Origin: Clostridia bacterium
GTDB lineage: Bacteria; Bacillota_A; Clostridia; Christensenellales; Aristaeellaceae
Assembly: GCA_017620455.1 (NCBI GenBank)
Contig: JAFZQK010000018.1
Coordinates: 1 to 17,770 of the forward strand
Direction of reading: 5' to 3'
Length of the DNA stretch: 17,770 nucleotides
In this document: positions 1 to 7,594 of the stretch, one piece after another
How positions within the stretch are numbered: position 1 is the stretch's first letter
Layout: each line of letters begins with the position of its first letter
Position numbers and translations under genes: made by a program
The notes under the pieces: model-generated
Database searches by the model: none
The model's input: only the letters and a program-made list of their open reading frames with translations
What the model was told of the DNA's origin: nothing

Positions 1-1674
1 AAGCCGGTGGGCGATGAGGATGCTGGTGCGCTCCTGGATGATGGGCTCGATGGCCTCCTGGATCTTGGCTTCGGAAATGGAATCCAGGGCGGAGGTGGCC
101 TCGTCGAAGATCAGGAGCGCCGGGTTTTTCAGCAGCACCCGGGCGATGGAAAGCCGCTGCTTTTCCCCGCCGGAGAGCTTCAGCCCCCGGTTGCCCACCA
201 TGGCGTCCAGGCCCGATTCCTGCTTCTCCACGAATTCGTAGATATTCGCCTTTTTGCAGGCGGCGATCAGCTCCGCCTCGGTGGCGTCGGGCTTGGCGTA
301 GAGCAGATTGTCCCGGATGGTGCCGTTGAAAAGGTACGTTTCCTGGCTGACGATGCCCACGTGGCTGCGCAGGAAGGCCAGATCCAGCTTCTTCACGTCC
401 GTGCCGCCGAAATACACCGTCCCGTCCTGGCAGTCGTACAGCCGGGGGATCAGATTGATGATGGTGCTTTTGCCGCTGCCGGAAGGCCCCACGATGGCGA
501 CGCTGCGGCCGGCCTTGAGATCGAACGTCACGTCGTAAAGGATCTGACGCTCGGGATCATAGGAAAAATCCACGTGGGAGAAGCTCACGCTGCCGTCGCA
601 GGACGCGGGGGTGACGGCGTCCGGGGCGTTCTGGATCTCCACCGGCATATCGTAGTATTCAAAGATCCGGGTGAACAGCGCCATGGACCGGATCCATTCC
701 ACCTGGATGTTCAGCAGCTGGTTCACCGGCCCGTACATCCGCCCCAGCAGGGCCACCATCACGGTGATGTCGCCCACGGTGATCTCCTGATTGTAATTCA
801 TCATCAGGATGCCGCCCACCAGATACAGCAGCATGGGCCCGATGGAGGAAAAGGTCTGGATGATCATGAAGAACCAGCGGCCCGCCATGCTCTCCTTGAT
901 ATTCAGCTTGATCATGCGGCCGTTGGCGTCCTTGTAGCGGCCGTATTCGTATTCTTCCTTGCCGAAGAGCTTCACCAGGCTCTGGCCGCTGACGGACAGG
1001 GTCTCGTTGAGGATGCCGTTGATTTCGTCGTTGCAGGCCTGGGATTCCCTGGTCAGGTTCCAGCGGGTCCTGCCCGCCCGGCGGGAGGGGATCACGAACA
1101 GCGGGATCACCAGCACCCCCAACGTGGCCAGCATCCAGTTCCGCCGGTACATGACGGCCAGGGCGGCGATGAGGGTGATGGAATTGGAGAGGATGGAGGT
1201 AAAGGTATTGGTGATCACCGACTGCACGCCGGAAATATCGCTGGTCATGCGGGTGATGATATCGCCCTGGTTATTGGAGGTGAAAAAGCGCTGGCTCATC
1301 CTTTGCAGGTGGGCAAACATTTTGTTGCGCATGTCGTAGGTGATGTGCTGGGCGATCCAGCTGTTCAGGTAATTCTGCCCCACGCCGATGAGGCTGCTGA
1401 GCAGCGTCACCCCCAGGGAGAGCAAAATCAGCCGCACCAGCACCCCCACGCCGCTCCTTTCCGCCAGGGCGTCCACGATGCGGCCCGTCAGCACCGAGGG
1501 GTACAGCCCCAGCAGGCTGGACACCGCGATGGCGCACAGGATCAGAAGGAATTGCTTCCAGTACGGCCTGAGATAAGAAAACACCCGCTTGAGCAGCGCG
1601 CCGGTGACCTTCGGCCGGTTCGCCTTTTCTTCGTCGCTCATAAAGCCGCGTCCCATCGGCCCCATCCGCATCAT
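1..1674 (-). CDS. ABC exporter, fused permease and ATPase (3' end outside window)
   Basis: Half-size ABC exporter of the MsbA/BmrA multidrug or lipid type; it would act as a homo- or heterodimer in the cytoplasmic membrane, using ATP to expel lipophilic substrates. The first ~340 residues form the six-helix membrane domain. The nucleotide-binding domain follows, with Walker A GPSGSGKST (about residue 395), Q-loop SQETYLF, signature LSGGEKQR (about 498), Walker B LLIFDEATSALDS (about 518) and the switch histidine in IAHRL, where the window ends at residue 558. Some tens of C-terminal residues are therefore missing. The start is the first of two adjacent ATGs, 9 bases after AGGAGG; an ATG five bases further upstream meets a stop at once. 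A well-formed promoter lies just upstream, divergent from the VTC gene. The substrate cannot be predicted. The family assignment is secure. Confidence 0.95.
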   Translation of the reverse strand, partial: MMRMGPMGRGFMSDEEKANRPKVTGALLKRVFSYLRPYWKQFLLILCAIAVSSLLGLYPSVLTGRIVDALAERSGVGVLVRLILLSLGVTLLSSLIGVGQNYLNSWIAQHITYDMRNKMFAHLQRMSQRFFTSNNQGDIITRMTSDISGVQSVITNTFTSILSNSITLIAALAVMYRRNWMLATLGVLVIPLFVIPSRRAGRTRWNLTRESQACNDEINGILNETLSVSGQSLVKLFGKEEYEYGRYKDANGRMIKLNIKESMAGRWFFMIIQTFSSIGPMLLYLVGGILMMNYNQEITVGDITVMVALLGRMYGPVNQLLNIQVEWIRSMALFTRIFEYYDMPVEIQNAPDAVTPASCDGSVSFSHVDFSYDPERQILYDVTFDLKAGRSVAIVGPSGSGKSTIINLIPRLYDCQDGTVYFGGTDVKKLDLAFLRSHVGIVSQETYLFNGTIRDNLLYAKPDATEAELIAACKKANIYEFVEKQESGLDAMVGNRGLKLSGGEKQRLSIARVLLKNPALLIFDEATSALDSISEAKIQEAIEPIIQERTSILIAHRL

Positions 1675-1708
1675 GGCATGCCGCCTCCTTTTCTGTGCCC
1701 GATGCGTC

Positions 1709-1738
1709 ATTATACCAGCTTTTCTGCGCCCCTTTCAA
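1709..1738 (-). promoter_or_regulatory. sigma-A-type promoter for the ABC exporter
   Basis: On the minus strand, TTGAAA (1733-1738), an 18-base spacer ending in TGG (extended -10 context) and TATAAT (1709-1714). The start codon lies 35 bases downstream of the -10. No comparably good promoter was found for the divergent VTC gene, although the T/A-rich stretch at 1750-1800 may contain one. Confidence 0.8.
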
Positions 1739-1855
1739 CGGGGAAAGAAATGATTTCAAAAAAATATCAGCGATTTTTTCATTTTTTAAGGTTCTTTTAA
1801 GCCCCGGGGCGCACAATGGGCGCGTCCTCAGGAGAGGAAAAAGGAGGCGGTAACC

Positions 1856-2629
1856 GTGAGCGGATCCTTCCTGCAGGCCATGCAGCGCTATGAAATCAAG
1901 TACCTGATGAACGAAGCGCAGACCGCGCATCTTCTTTCCGCCCTGCGGGGGCGCATGCTCCTGGACCGGTACGGCCGCACCCCGATCTTTTCCCTTTATT
2001 ACGACACCCCGGACAGCCGGCTGATCCGCGCGTCCCTGGAAAAGCCCGCGTACAAGGAAAAGATACGCCTGCGGTCCTACGGCGCGGCGGACGCATCCTC
2101 GCCCGTGTTCCTGGAGCTCAAGCGCAAGGCGGAGGGCGTCGTATACAAGCGCCGGGTGCAGACCAGCCTGGAAAAAACGGAAGCGTTCTTTTCCGGCGGC
2201 CCGTCCCCGGAGGCCAGCCAGATCGGCCGGGAGATCGCCTTCTTCCGGGACCGGTATCCTTATCTCCGCCCCGCCTGCCTGATCGTGTACGACCGGGAGG
2301 CGTACTTTGAGCCGGCGGGCGATCTTCGCCTCACCGTGGACTACGCGCCCCGCTTCCGCACCGACCGCCTGACGCTGGATCATCCGGACGCATGCGCGCC
2401 GCTGCTGGCCCCGGGCGGGGCCATCCTGGAAATCAAGGTGCAGCAGGCCCTGCCCCTGTGGCTGAGCCACGCGCTGGACGCCGGGGAGATCCGGAAATCC
2501 AGCTTTTCCAAATACGGCGAGGCCTGGCGCCTCACCCACGCCGCCGGGACCGCCCGGACCGGAAAGGAGAGAAAACCATGTTTGATTCCATCTTTACGTC
2601 TTCCATCACCGCGAGCCAGTTTTTCCTGA
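1856..2629 (+). CDS. VTC-domain protein (polyphosphate polymerase-like, CYTH superfamily)
   Basis: A 257-residue VTC-domain protein. In the yeast VTC complex this triphosphate-tunnel fold polymerises polyphosphate from ATP; bacterial members are less well characterised. The basic and acidic tunnel residues are present in order: EIKY near the N-terminus (about residues 13-16), YYDTPD, the RLRSYG segment (about 71-76), FLELKRK with the following KRR (about 88-102), YDREAY, LRLTVDYAPRF, LEIKV (about 196-200) and FSKYGE (about 220). Retention of these residues suggests an active enzyme. The start is GTG, 8 bases after AAGGAGG. The reading frame overlaps the downstream DUF4956 gene by 52 bases, so its last ~20 residues are probably an unconserved tail. 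VTC-DUF4956 pairs recur in Firmicutes, sometimes with CotH-type genes, which supports joint function. The family is secure; the in vivo product is inferred. Confidence 0.88.
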   Translation: MSGSFLQAMQRYEIKYLMNEAQTAHLLSALRGRMLLDRYGRTPIFSLYYDTPDSRLIRASLEKPAYKEKIRLRSYGAADASSPVFLELKRKAEGVVYKRRVQTSLEKTEAFFSGGPSPEASQIGREIAFFRDRYPYLRPACLIVYDREAYFEPAGDLRLTVDYAPRFRTDRLTLDHPDACAPLLAPGGAILEIKVQQALPLWLSHALDAGEIRKSSFSKYGEAWRLTHAAGTARTGKERKPCLIPSLRLPSPRASFS

Positions 2630-3249
2630 TGGCCGCCGCCGCCCTGGTATCCGGGGCGATCTACGGGTGGCTGCTTTCCTTCCGGGTGCGGGCCAGCCGC
2701 CGCTTCTTCGTATCCTGCGCCCTGCTGCCCTGCGTGGTGGGCACGGTGATCACCTTCGTCAGCGGCAGCATCGGCGCCGGGGTGGCCTTCGGCGGGGCCC
2801 TGGCCCTGACCCGCTTCCGCAGCGCCCAGGCCAGCGCCGACGAAATGGCCGGGGTGCTCATCGCCATGGGGGCCGGGGTGGCCTTCGGCATGGGCTATGT
2901 GGGCTACGGCGCGGCGATCCTGCTGGGGCTGGGGCTGGTGTTCCTGGCCCTCAGCGCCCTGCCCGTCTTCGAGCACAAAGCGATGGCGGAGGAAAAGCTG
3001 CTGCGCGTCACCGTGCCCGAATCCATGGAATTCACTGACGCGTTTTCGGACGTATTTGCCCAATATCTCCTCTCTGCGGAAAACTGCGGCGTCAAAACCA
3101 CGGGAATGGGCAGCATGTTCCGCCTGTCCTACCGCATCCGGATGAAGGCCCCCGCCCGGGAAAAGGCCTTCCTGGACGAGCTCCGCACCCGGAACGGCAA
3201 TCTGGAAATTTCCCTGACCCCCTGGGCGGAGCCCCAGATCACGCTCTGA
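2578..3249 (+). CDS. DUF4956 membrane protein, partner of the VTC protein
   Basis: A 223-residue DUF4956 protein of unknown biochemical role. Hydrophobic segments lie at about residues 12-34, 44-62, 64-80, 90-105 and 108-128, followed by a soluble ~85-residue C-terminal domain. The glycine-rich GAGVAFGGALALTRFRSA segment and the following GMGYVGYGAA are typical of the family. The ATG at 2578 was chosen because GGAAAGGAG precedes it at good spacing; the same frame stays open further upstream but without a credible start. The gene lies inside the end of the VTC gene, so translation is probably coupled. An intrinsic terminator follows 20 bases after the stop, making this a two-gene operon. By context it may form a membrane platform or channel for the VTC enzyme; this is inference. 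Confidence 0.88.
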   Translation: MFDSIFTSSITASQFFLMAAAALVSGAIYGWLLSFRVRASRRFFVSCALLPCVVGTVITFVSGSIGAGVAFGGALALTRFRSAQASADEMAGVLIAMGAGVAFGMGYVGYGAAILLGLGLVFLALSALPVFEHKAMAEEKLLRVTVPESMEFTDAFSDVFAQYLLSAENCGVKTTGMGSMFRLSYRIRMKAPAREKAFLDELRTRNGNLEISLTPWAEPQITL

Positions 3250-3269
3250 CCCCGGAAAATCCCCCGCGT

Positions 3270-3299
3270 GCCCCTGCCGCCCGTCCGGCAGGGGCTTTT
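3270..3299 (+). terminator. intrinsic terminator after VTC-DUF4956
   Basis: Perfect 9-bp stem GCCCCTGCC (3270-3278) and GGCAGGGGC (3287-3295) with an 8-base loop, followed by TTTTATA. It separates the VTC operon from the pyrophosphatase gene. Confidence 0.85.
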
Positions 3300-3360
3300 A
3301 TAAAACCCAAATATTCCCCCGATTTCTCCGGATTTCGTTCGCTTTTTGCCCTTTCCGCTA

Positions 3361-3389
3361 TTGACGGGGCCCGGGGCGGAATATATAAT
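3361..3389 (+). promoter_or_regulatory. promoter of the membrane pyrophosphatase gene
   Basis: TTGACG (3361-3366), a 17-base spacer and TATAAT (3384-3389). The transcript would carry a leader of about 75 bases. That leader can form a hairpin (CGGCGCG, loop AAG, CGTGCCG), itself flanked by CGGGG and CCCCG. No known riboswitch was recognised in it. Confidence 0.82.
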
Positions 3390-3469
3390 AGGTAAGAAAT
3401 CGGGGAAACGGCGCGAAGCGTGCCGGAAGCCCCGGGATCCTCACAATACGGGATGGGAGGGCGCTCCTT

Positions 3470-5626
3470 ATGCTTTGGTATATCCTGGTCCTGGGCGTGG
3501 TAGCCCTGGGTATCGCCTATGTGGCGTACAACTACGCGCGCATCCGCAAAATGCCGGAGGGCACGCGGGAAATGGCCGAAATGGCGGGGATCATCCGGTC
3601 CGGCGCCAATACCTTCATGAAAACCGAATACCGCACCATCGTGATCGTGGTGGTCCTGCTGGCGGCGGTGTTCAGCCTGTTCGTGGAAGCCACCAGCGGC
3701 ATCACGTTCCTCTTCGGCGCGCTGATGAGCTCCTGCGCCTGCGTGGTGGGCATGAAAAGCGCCACCTACGCCAACGTCCGCACCGCCAACCGCGCCCGGG
3801 AAACCAAGTCCATCGGCGAAACGGTAAAGGTGGCCCTCTGCGGTGGCAGCATTTCCGGCCTGTGCGTGCAGGGCCTGGGCCTGCTGGGCATGGTGACCAT
3901 CCTGATGATCTTCGGCAGCGTACGCCACGACGTGCTGGGCGGCGGGCTGATCACCACCCTGGAAGGGGTCAACCCCACCATCATGCGCATTTCCACCTAC
4001 TCCCTGGGCTGCTCCCTGGTGGCCATGTTCAACCGCGTGGCCGGCGGCAACTACACCAAGGCGGCAGACATTTCCGCCGACATCCTGGCGAAAGTGCGCA
4101 ACGACCTGCCGGAGGACGATTCCCGGGTGCCCAACGTGATCGCGGACTTTATCGGCGACAACGTCAACGACATCGCCGGCAACTGCTCCGACCTGCTGGA
4201 ATCCTTCGTGGCCACCATTTCCGCCGCGCTGATGATCGCCGTGATCCTGTTCCAGCAGTATGAGATCAACATCGCCGAGAATGTAAAGCAGGCCCTGGAA
4301 AACGTGTTCAGCGGCACCATCCTCTATCCCGTGCTGCTGGCGGGCGTGGGCCTGCTCAGCTGCGTGCTGGGCCTGTTCTATGCCGACCGGAAAAAGATGG
4401 GCGATAACCCCTCCCGGGAACTGAACCTGGCCACCTGGATCTCCGCCGGCCTCACCATCGTGCTGGGCTTCGGCGCAGCGGCCATCTGCTTTGCCAATAC
4501 GGATGCCGCCGTGCTGCGGGAAACCTACAAATGGTCCGCCGGCTGGGCTTCCCCCTGGATCTGCGCCGTGCTGGGGATCTTAAGCGGCGTGGCCATCGGC
4601 TCCATCACCGAGTATTACACCTCCACCGATTATAAGCCCACCCGCAAGCTGGCCGAAATGGCCCCGGAGGGCGAGGCTTTCGTGGTCACCAAGGGCGACG
4701 CCGTGGGCTCCCGCAGCGTGCTGCTGCCCGTGCTGGTGATCGGCATCGCGCTGTTCGTTTCCGGCAAGCTGGCGGGCATCTACGGCGTGGCCGTGGCCGC
4801 GCTGGGCATGCTGGCCTTCGTGGGCGCCACGGTGTCCATCGACGCCTTCGGCCCCATCGCCGACAACGCCGGCGGCCTGGCGGAAAGCTGCCATCTGGAG
4901 AGCGACGTGCGCGTGATCACCGATAAGCTGGACGCCGTGGGCAATACCACCGCCGCCGTGGGCAAGGGCTTCGCCATCGGCTCCGCCGCCTTCGCCACGG
5001 TGTCCCTCATCGTTTCCTACGTGGGCAACTTCACCAGGGCCGGGGCGGAAATGACGCTGAATATCGCCTCCTTCGTGGTGGTGGCCGGCGCCATCATCGG
5101 CGGCGCCCTGGTGGAATACTTCTCCGCCATGCTCACCGACAACACCATCGAATCCGCCAAGCTCATGGCCGACGAGGGCGACAAGCAGCTGACCCCCGAG
5201 GTCCTTTCCGGCGAAAAAGCCCCGGACTACAACCGCATGATCGCCATTGCCGCCCGGCAGGCGCTGAAAAAGATGCTGGTGCCCTCCGTGCTGGCCATGG
5301 CGATCCCCGTGATCGGCGGCTTCCTCTTCGGCGTGGAATTCGTGGGCGGCCTGCTCATCGGCGCCACCATCGTGGCCATCCCCCGGGCCATTTTCATGGG
5401 CAACTCCGGCGGCGCGTTCGACAACGCGAAAAAGTACATCGAATCCGGCGCGCTGAAAGGCTACGGCAAGGGCTCCCACGCCCATAAGGCCGCCGTCACC
5501 GGCGATACCATCGGCGACACCCGCAAGGACGTGGTGGGCGTGGCCCTGGATATCTTCATCAAGACCATGTCCACCGTGGCCAACACCCTGGTCAGCGTGT
5601 TCAAAAATATTACGCTGATCCGGTAA
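3470..5626 (+). CDS. hppA: membrane-bound ion-translocating pyrophosphatase (divergent, K+-dependent type)
   Basis: A 718-residue polytopic enzyme that couples PPi hydrolysis to pumping of H+ and/or Na+ across the membrane. Recognisable motifs: YTKAADISADILAK (residues 195-208), FIGDNVNDIAGNCSDLLES (227-245), DAFGPIADNAGG, GNTTAAVGKG (491-500), GNSGGAFDNAKKYIE and HKAAVTGDTIGDTRKD near the C-terminus. Ala in GNTTAA, where K+-independent enzymes have Lys, indicates K+ dependence. The acidic metal-PPi ligands are kept, but several near-invariant positions differ: DVGADLVGK is DISADILAK, the GMGAD type is GNCSD, and the gate Arg of the AFRGG motif is Cys124. Glu244 occupies the usual gate-glutamate region, which alone does not separate Na+ from H+ pumps. 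The start ATG follows GGGAGGG by 8 bases. The gene has its own promoter and terminator. The family is certain; ion specificity is not. Confidence 0.95.
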   Translation: MLWYILVLGVVALGIAYVAYNYARIRKMPEGTREMAEMAGIIRSGANTFMKTEYRTIVIVVVLLAAVFSLFVEATSGITFLFGALMSSCACVVGMKSATYANVRTANRARETKSIGETVKVALCGGSISGLCVQGLGLLGMVTILMIFGSVRHDVLGGGLITTLEGVNPTIMRISTYSLGCSLVAMFNRVAGGNYTKAADISADILAKVRNDLPEDDSRVPNVIADFIGDNVNDIAGNCSDLLESFVATISAALMIAVILFQQYEINIAENVKQALENVFSGTILYPVLLAGVGLLSCVLGLFYADRKKMGDNPSRELNLATWISAGLTIVLGFGAAAICFANTDAAVLRETYKWSAGWASPWICAVLGILSGVAIGSITEYYTSTDYKPTRKLAEMAPEGEAFVVTKGDAVGSRSVLLPVLVIGIALFVSGKLAGIYGVAVAALGMLAFVGATVSIDAFGPIADNAGGLAESCHLESDVRVITDKLDAVGNTTAAVGKGFAIGSAAFATVSLIVSYVGNFTRAGAEMTLNIASFVVVAGAIIGGALVEYFSAMLTDNTIESAKLMADEGDKQLTPEVLSGEKAPDYNRMIAIAARQALKKMLVPSVLAMAIPVIGGFLFGVEFVGGLLIGATIVAIPRAIFMGNSGGAFDNAKKYIESGALKGYGKGSHAHKAAVTGDTIGDTRKDVVGVALDIFIKTMSTVANTLVSVFKNITLIR

Positions 5627-5667
5627 CGGCCGCCTGTCCGGCGGCAGGCGCCGGCTTTCCATCGCAC

Positions 5668-5713
5668 AAAAAAGCGGCGCGTTTTTCCTCCCCTTCGGAA
5701 GAAAGACGCGCCG
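5668..5713. terminator. bidirectional terminator between convergent genes
   Basis: Stem CGGCGCGT (5675-5682) and ACGCGCCG (5706-5713), with further partial pairing inside the long loop. On the minus strand it is followed by a six-T run (5668-5673), a good terminator for the thioredoxin gene. On the plus strand the tail is weaker (TTAATTCTTT). A GC-rich hairpin at about 5629-5655 directly after the pyrophosphatase stop may contribute. Confidence 0.75.
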
Positions 5714-5729
5714 TTAATTCTTTGCCCGT

Positions 5730-6668
5730 TTATTCGTCGATTTCCGCCCAGTCCAGGGCTTCGCCGGCAAAGTAATCGTTCGCCAGCGTCCGCAGCCCGT
5801 TTTCATCCCGGAACAGAATCATCATCATCGTCATTTCCCCTTCGCCGGTGCACAGGCCAAGAATCAGATAATCCGTCTGATCGGGAATTTCCGCATGAAA
5901 ATGATACGCGCCGTCCGCGCTGTCGTACAGGCTGTCCAGATCCTTCCGATCGCCGGTATCGGTTTCAACGTAGTCGTCCTTGGCTGCGCCCTCCAGCAGC
6001 CGGAAAATGAAATCCGCTTCCTTTCCGTCCACGATCCAGGCGGCGTCCACCACGTTCTGCCCCCCATAGGTAAGGCTGATTTTCCGGGCGCCCTCCACGC
6101 CGGCGTCCCACACCCGGGCCGGGGGAAGCTCATCCAGCACCCGGGAGGCCGTGTAGTCGTCCCCCAGGAAAGCGTCCATCAGCCGCAGGAAAGCGTCGGC
6201 GGAGGTGATGGCGCCGCTGTCCATGAAGCAGGCGTTGCCGAACCGGTCCACGATGACGGTGGTGGGGATGTAATAAACCTGCACATAGTCGCTCAGCGCT
6301 TCGCCCTCGTCCCGGCCCATGGGCAGGGAAAGGCCCAGATTGTTCTTGAACTCCGCAATCGCCTCCAGGGTGTCTTCCCCCTCGATGGAGAGGGCGATCA
6401 CCGCCACGTCGTCGGCCCGCTGGGCGTACGCTTCGTCCAGGTAGGGGAATTCCGCCTGGCAGGGCGGGCACCAGGTGGCCCACAGGTTGATGAGCACCGC
6501 CTTTTTCTCCTTCAGCGCTTCGGACAGGGTAAAGGTGTTCCCCTCCGTATCGACGGCGGTGAAGTCCGGGAAGGGCTGGCCCAGGATGGCGGCGTTTTCC
6601 GCCCGGACGGGCAGCAGCGCCAGGCACAGCAGCAGCGCCAGGCTCAGGGCGATTCCTTTTTTCAGCAT
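5730..6668 (-). CDS. secreted TlpA/ResA-like thioredoxin-fold protein with extra C-terminal domain
   Basis: A 312-residue exported thiol-disulfide protein. An N-terminal signal peptide (MLKK then a hydrophobic run, probable cleavage after VRA near residue 23) is followed by a thioredoxin-fold domain of the AhpC/TSA-Redoxin type. The active site is WCPPC (Cys67 and Cys70 in LWATWCPPC), with the cis-proline in YIPTT and the strand VIVDRFGN. No lipobox cysteine is visible, so it is probably secreted rather than lipid-anchored. Residues ~190-312 form an acidic C-terminal region that was not recognised. It likely reduces cell-surface or exported substrates. The start ATG lies 9 bases after AGGAGG. 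It is 49 bases downstream of the RNA methyltransferase gene with no terminator between, so the two are probably co-transcribed. The electron donor is not encoded nearby. Confidence 0.88.
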   Translation of the reverse strand: MLKKGIALSLALLLCLALLPVRAENAAILGQPFPDFTAVDTEGNTFTLSEALKEKKAVLINLWATWCPPCQAEFPYLDEAYAQRADDVAVIALSIEGEDTLEAIAEFKNNLGLSLPMGRDEGEALSDYVQVYYIPTTVIVDRFGNACFMDSGAITSADAFLRLMDAFLGDDYTASRVLDELPPARVWDAGVEGARKISLTYGGQNVVDAAWIVDGKEADFIFRLLEGAAKDDYVETDTGDRKDLDSLYDSADGAYHFHAEIPDQTDYLILGLCTGEGEMTMMMILFRDENGLRTLANDYFAGEALDWAEIDE

Positions 6669-6717
6669 GATCTTATCCTCCTGTATGATTGATCCCCGCT
6701 CCGGCGGGAAGGATGCT

Positions 6718-7527
6718 TTACCGGGGCCGCAGCTGCCAGAAGGCGACGGCGGAGGCGGCGGCCACATTCAGGGAGTCGATCCCCGCCGCCATGGGGATGC
6801 GCACGATATCGTCGCACTGATCCAGCACGCCGTCCGTCAGGCCCGTGTCCTCCGTGCCCAGGCACACCGCCAGCCGCTGCTCTTTGGGAAGGGACGGGTC
6901 GTCCAAGGTCAGACAGTTTTCCCTGAGCGCCAGGCCCAGCACCCGGAAGCCCTCGTGTTTCATCAGCGGGATCGCGCAGTCGTCCCCCGTCCGGGCCCAG
7001 GGCACCAGGAACACCGCGCCCATGCACACCCGCACCGCCCGGCGATGCAGCGGATCGCAACAATCAGGGGACAAAAGGATGCCTTCGCACCCCAGCGCCG
7101 CCGCCGAACGGAAAATCGCCCCCACGTTGGAGGGCTCGGTGATCCCTTCCAGCAGGGCGATGCGGCGCCTGCCCCGGATCACTTCCTCCGGCTGCCGCAG
7201 GGGCGGCCTTCGGAAGGCGCCCAGCACCCAGGACCTTTGCAGCCGGAACCCCGTCAGGGCGGCGAGGGTATCGTCGTCCCCGGTATATACGGGCACGTCC
7301 GGGCACCTGGCGATCACCGCCGCCCCCGGGCCGTCCACGAATTTCCGCCGCATCAGCAGGGAAACCGGCGCGCAGCCGGCCTCCAGCGCCGACAGCACCA
7401 CCTTGGGCCCTTCGGCGATAAACAGCCCCTTTTCCGGCTCCTGGCGGCTGCGGAGCTGATGATCCGTCAGGTGAAAGAATATCTCCGCCCCGGGAAATGA
7501 AAGATCCCGGATTTCCACGACCGGCAC
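6718..7527 (-). CDS. TrmH/SpoU-family RNA 2'-O-methyltransferase
   Basis: A 269-residue SPOUT-class enzyme that transfers methyl from SAM to a ribose 2'-OH of rRNA or tRNA. Residues ~1-115 resemble the SpoU substrate-binding domain. The catalytic trefoil-knot domain follows with motif 1 EPSNVGAIFRSAAALG (Asn134, Arg140), motif 2 CLGTEDTGL (222-230) and motif 3 IPMAAGIDSLNVAAASA (244-260). All catalytic residues are present. The start is GTG, 9 bases after GAGGAGG. Only ~23 bases separate it from the terminator of the upstream nucleotidyltransferase gene, so it has no room for its own promoter and must rely on read-through. The RNA target cannot be assigned. Confidence 0.9.
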   Translation of the reverse strand: MPVVEIRDLSFPGAEIFFHLTDHQLRSRQEPEKGLFIAEGPKVVLSALEAGCAPVSLLMRRKFVDGPGAAVIARCPDVPVYTGDDDTLAALTGFRLQRSWVLGAFRRPPLRQPEEVIRGRRRIALLEGITEPSNVGAIFRSAAALGCEGILLSPDCCDPLHRRAVRVCMGAVFLVPWARTGDDCAIPLMKHEGFRVLGLALRENCLTLDDPSLPKEQRLAVCLGTEDTGLTDGVLDQCDDIVRIPMAAGIDSLNVAAASAVAFWQLRPR

Positions 7528-7550
7528 GCCCGTTTTCCTCCTCTCGCCGG

Positions 7551-7582
7551 AAAAAGAAAAGGGAAGGCAGCCGGGCCTTCCC
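7551..7582 (-). terminator. intrinsic terminator between nucleotidyltransferase and RNA methyltransferase genes
   Basis: On the minus strand a perfect 8-bp stem GGGAAGGC/GCCTTCCC (7575-7582 and 7561-7568) with a 6-base loop, followed by TTTTCTTTTT (7551-7560). It is a strong terminator, yet sits just upstream of the next gene's ribosome binding site, so it should set a lower expression level for the downstream pair. Confidence 0.85.
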
Positions 7583-7594
7583 TGCCGAAAACGC

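Noticed and set aside
7..1800. A 597-codon plus-strand open frame opposite the ABC exporter
   Set aside because: It is the His/Asp/Gly-rich mirror of a high-GC coding sequence and has no ribosome binding site or known domain. The minus strand carries all ABC motifs.
4580..5662. A 360-codon minus-strand frame opposite the pyrophosphatase gene
   Set aside because: Its composition (very His- and Gly-rich) is that of an antisense shadow, and the plus strand encodes unmistakable pyrophosphatase motifs.
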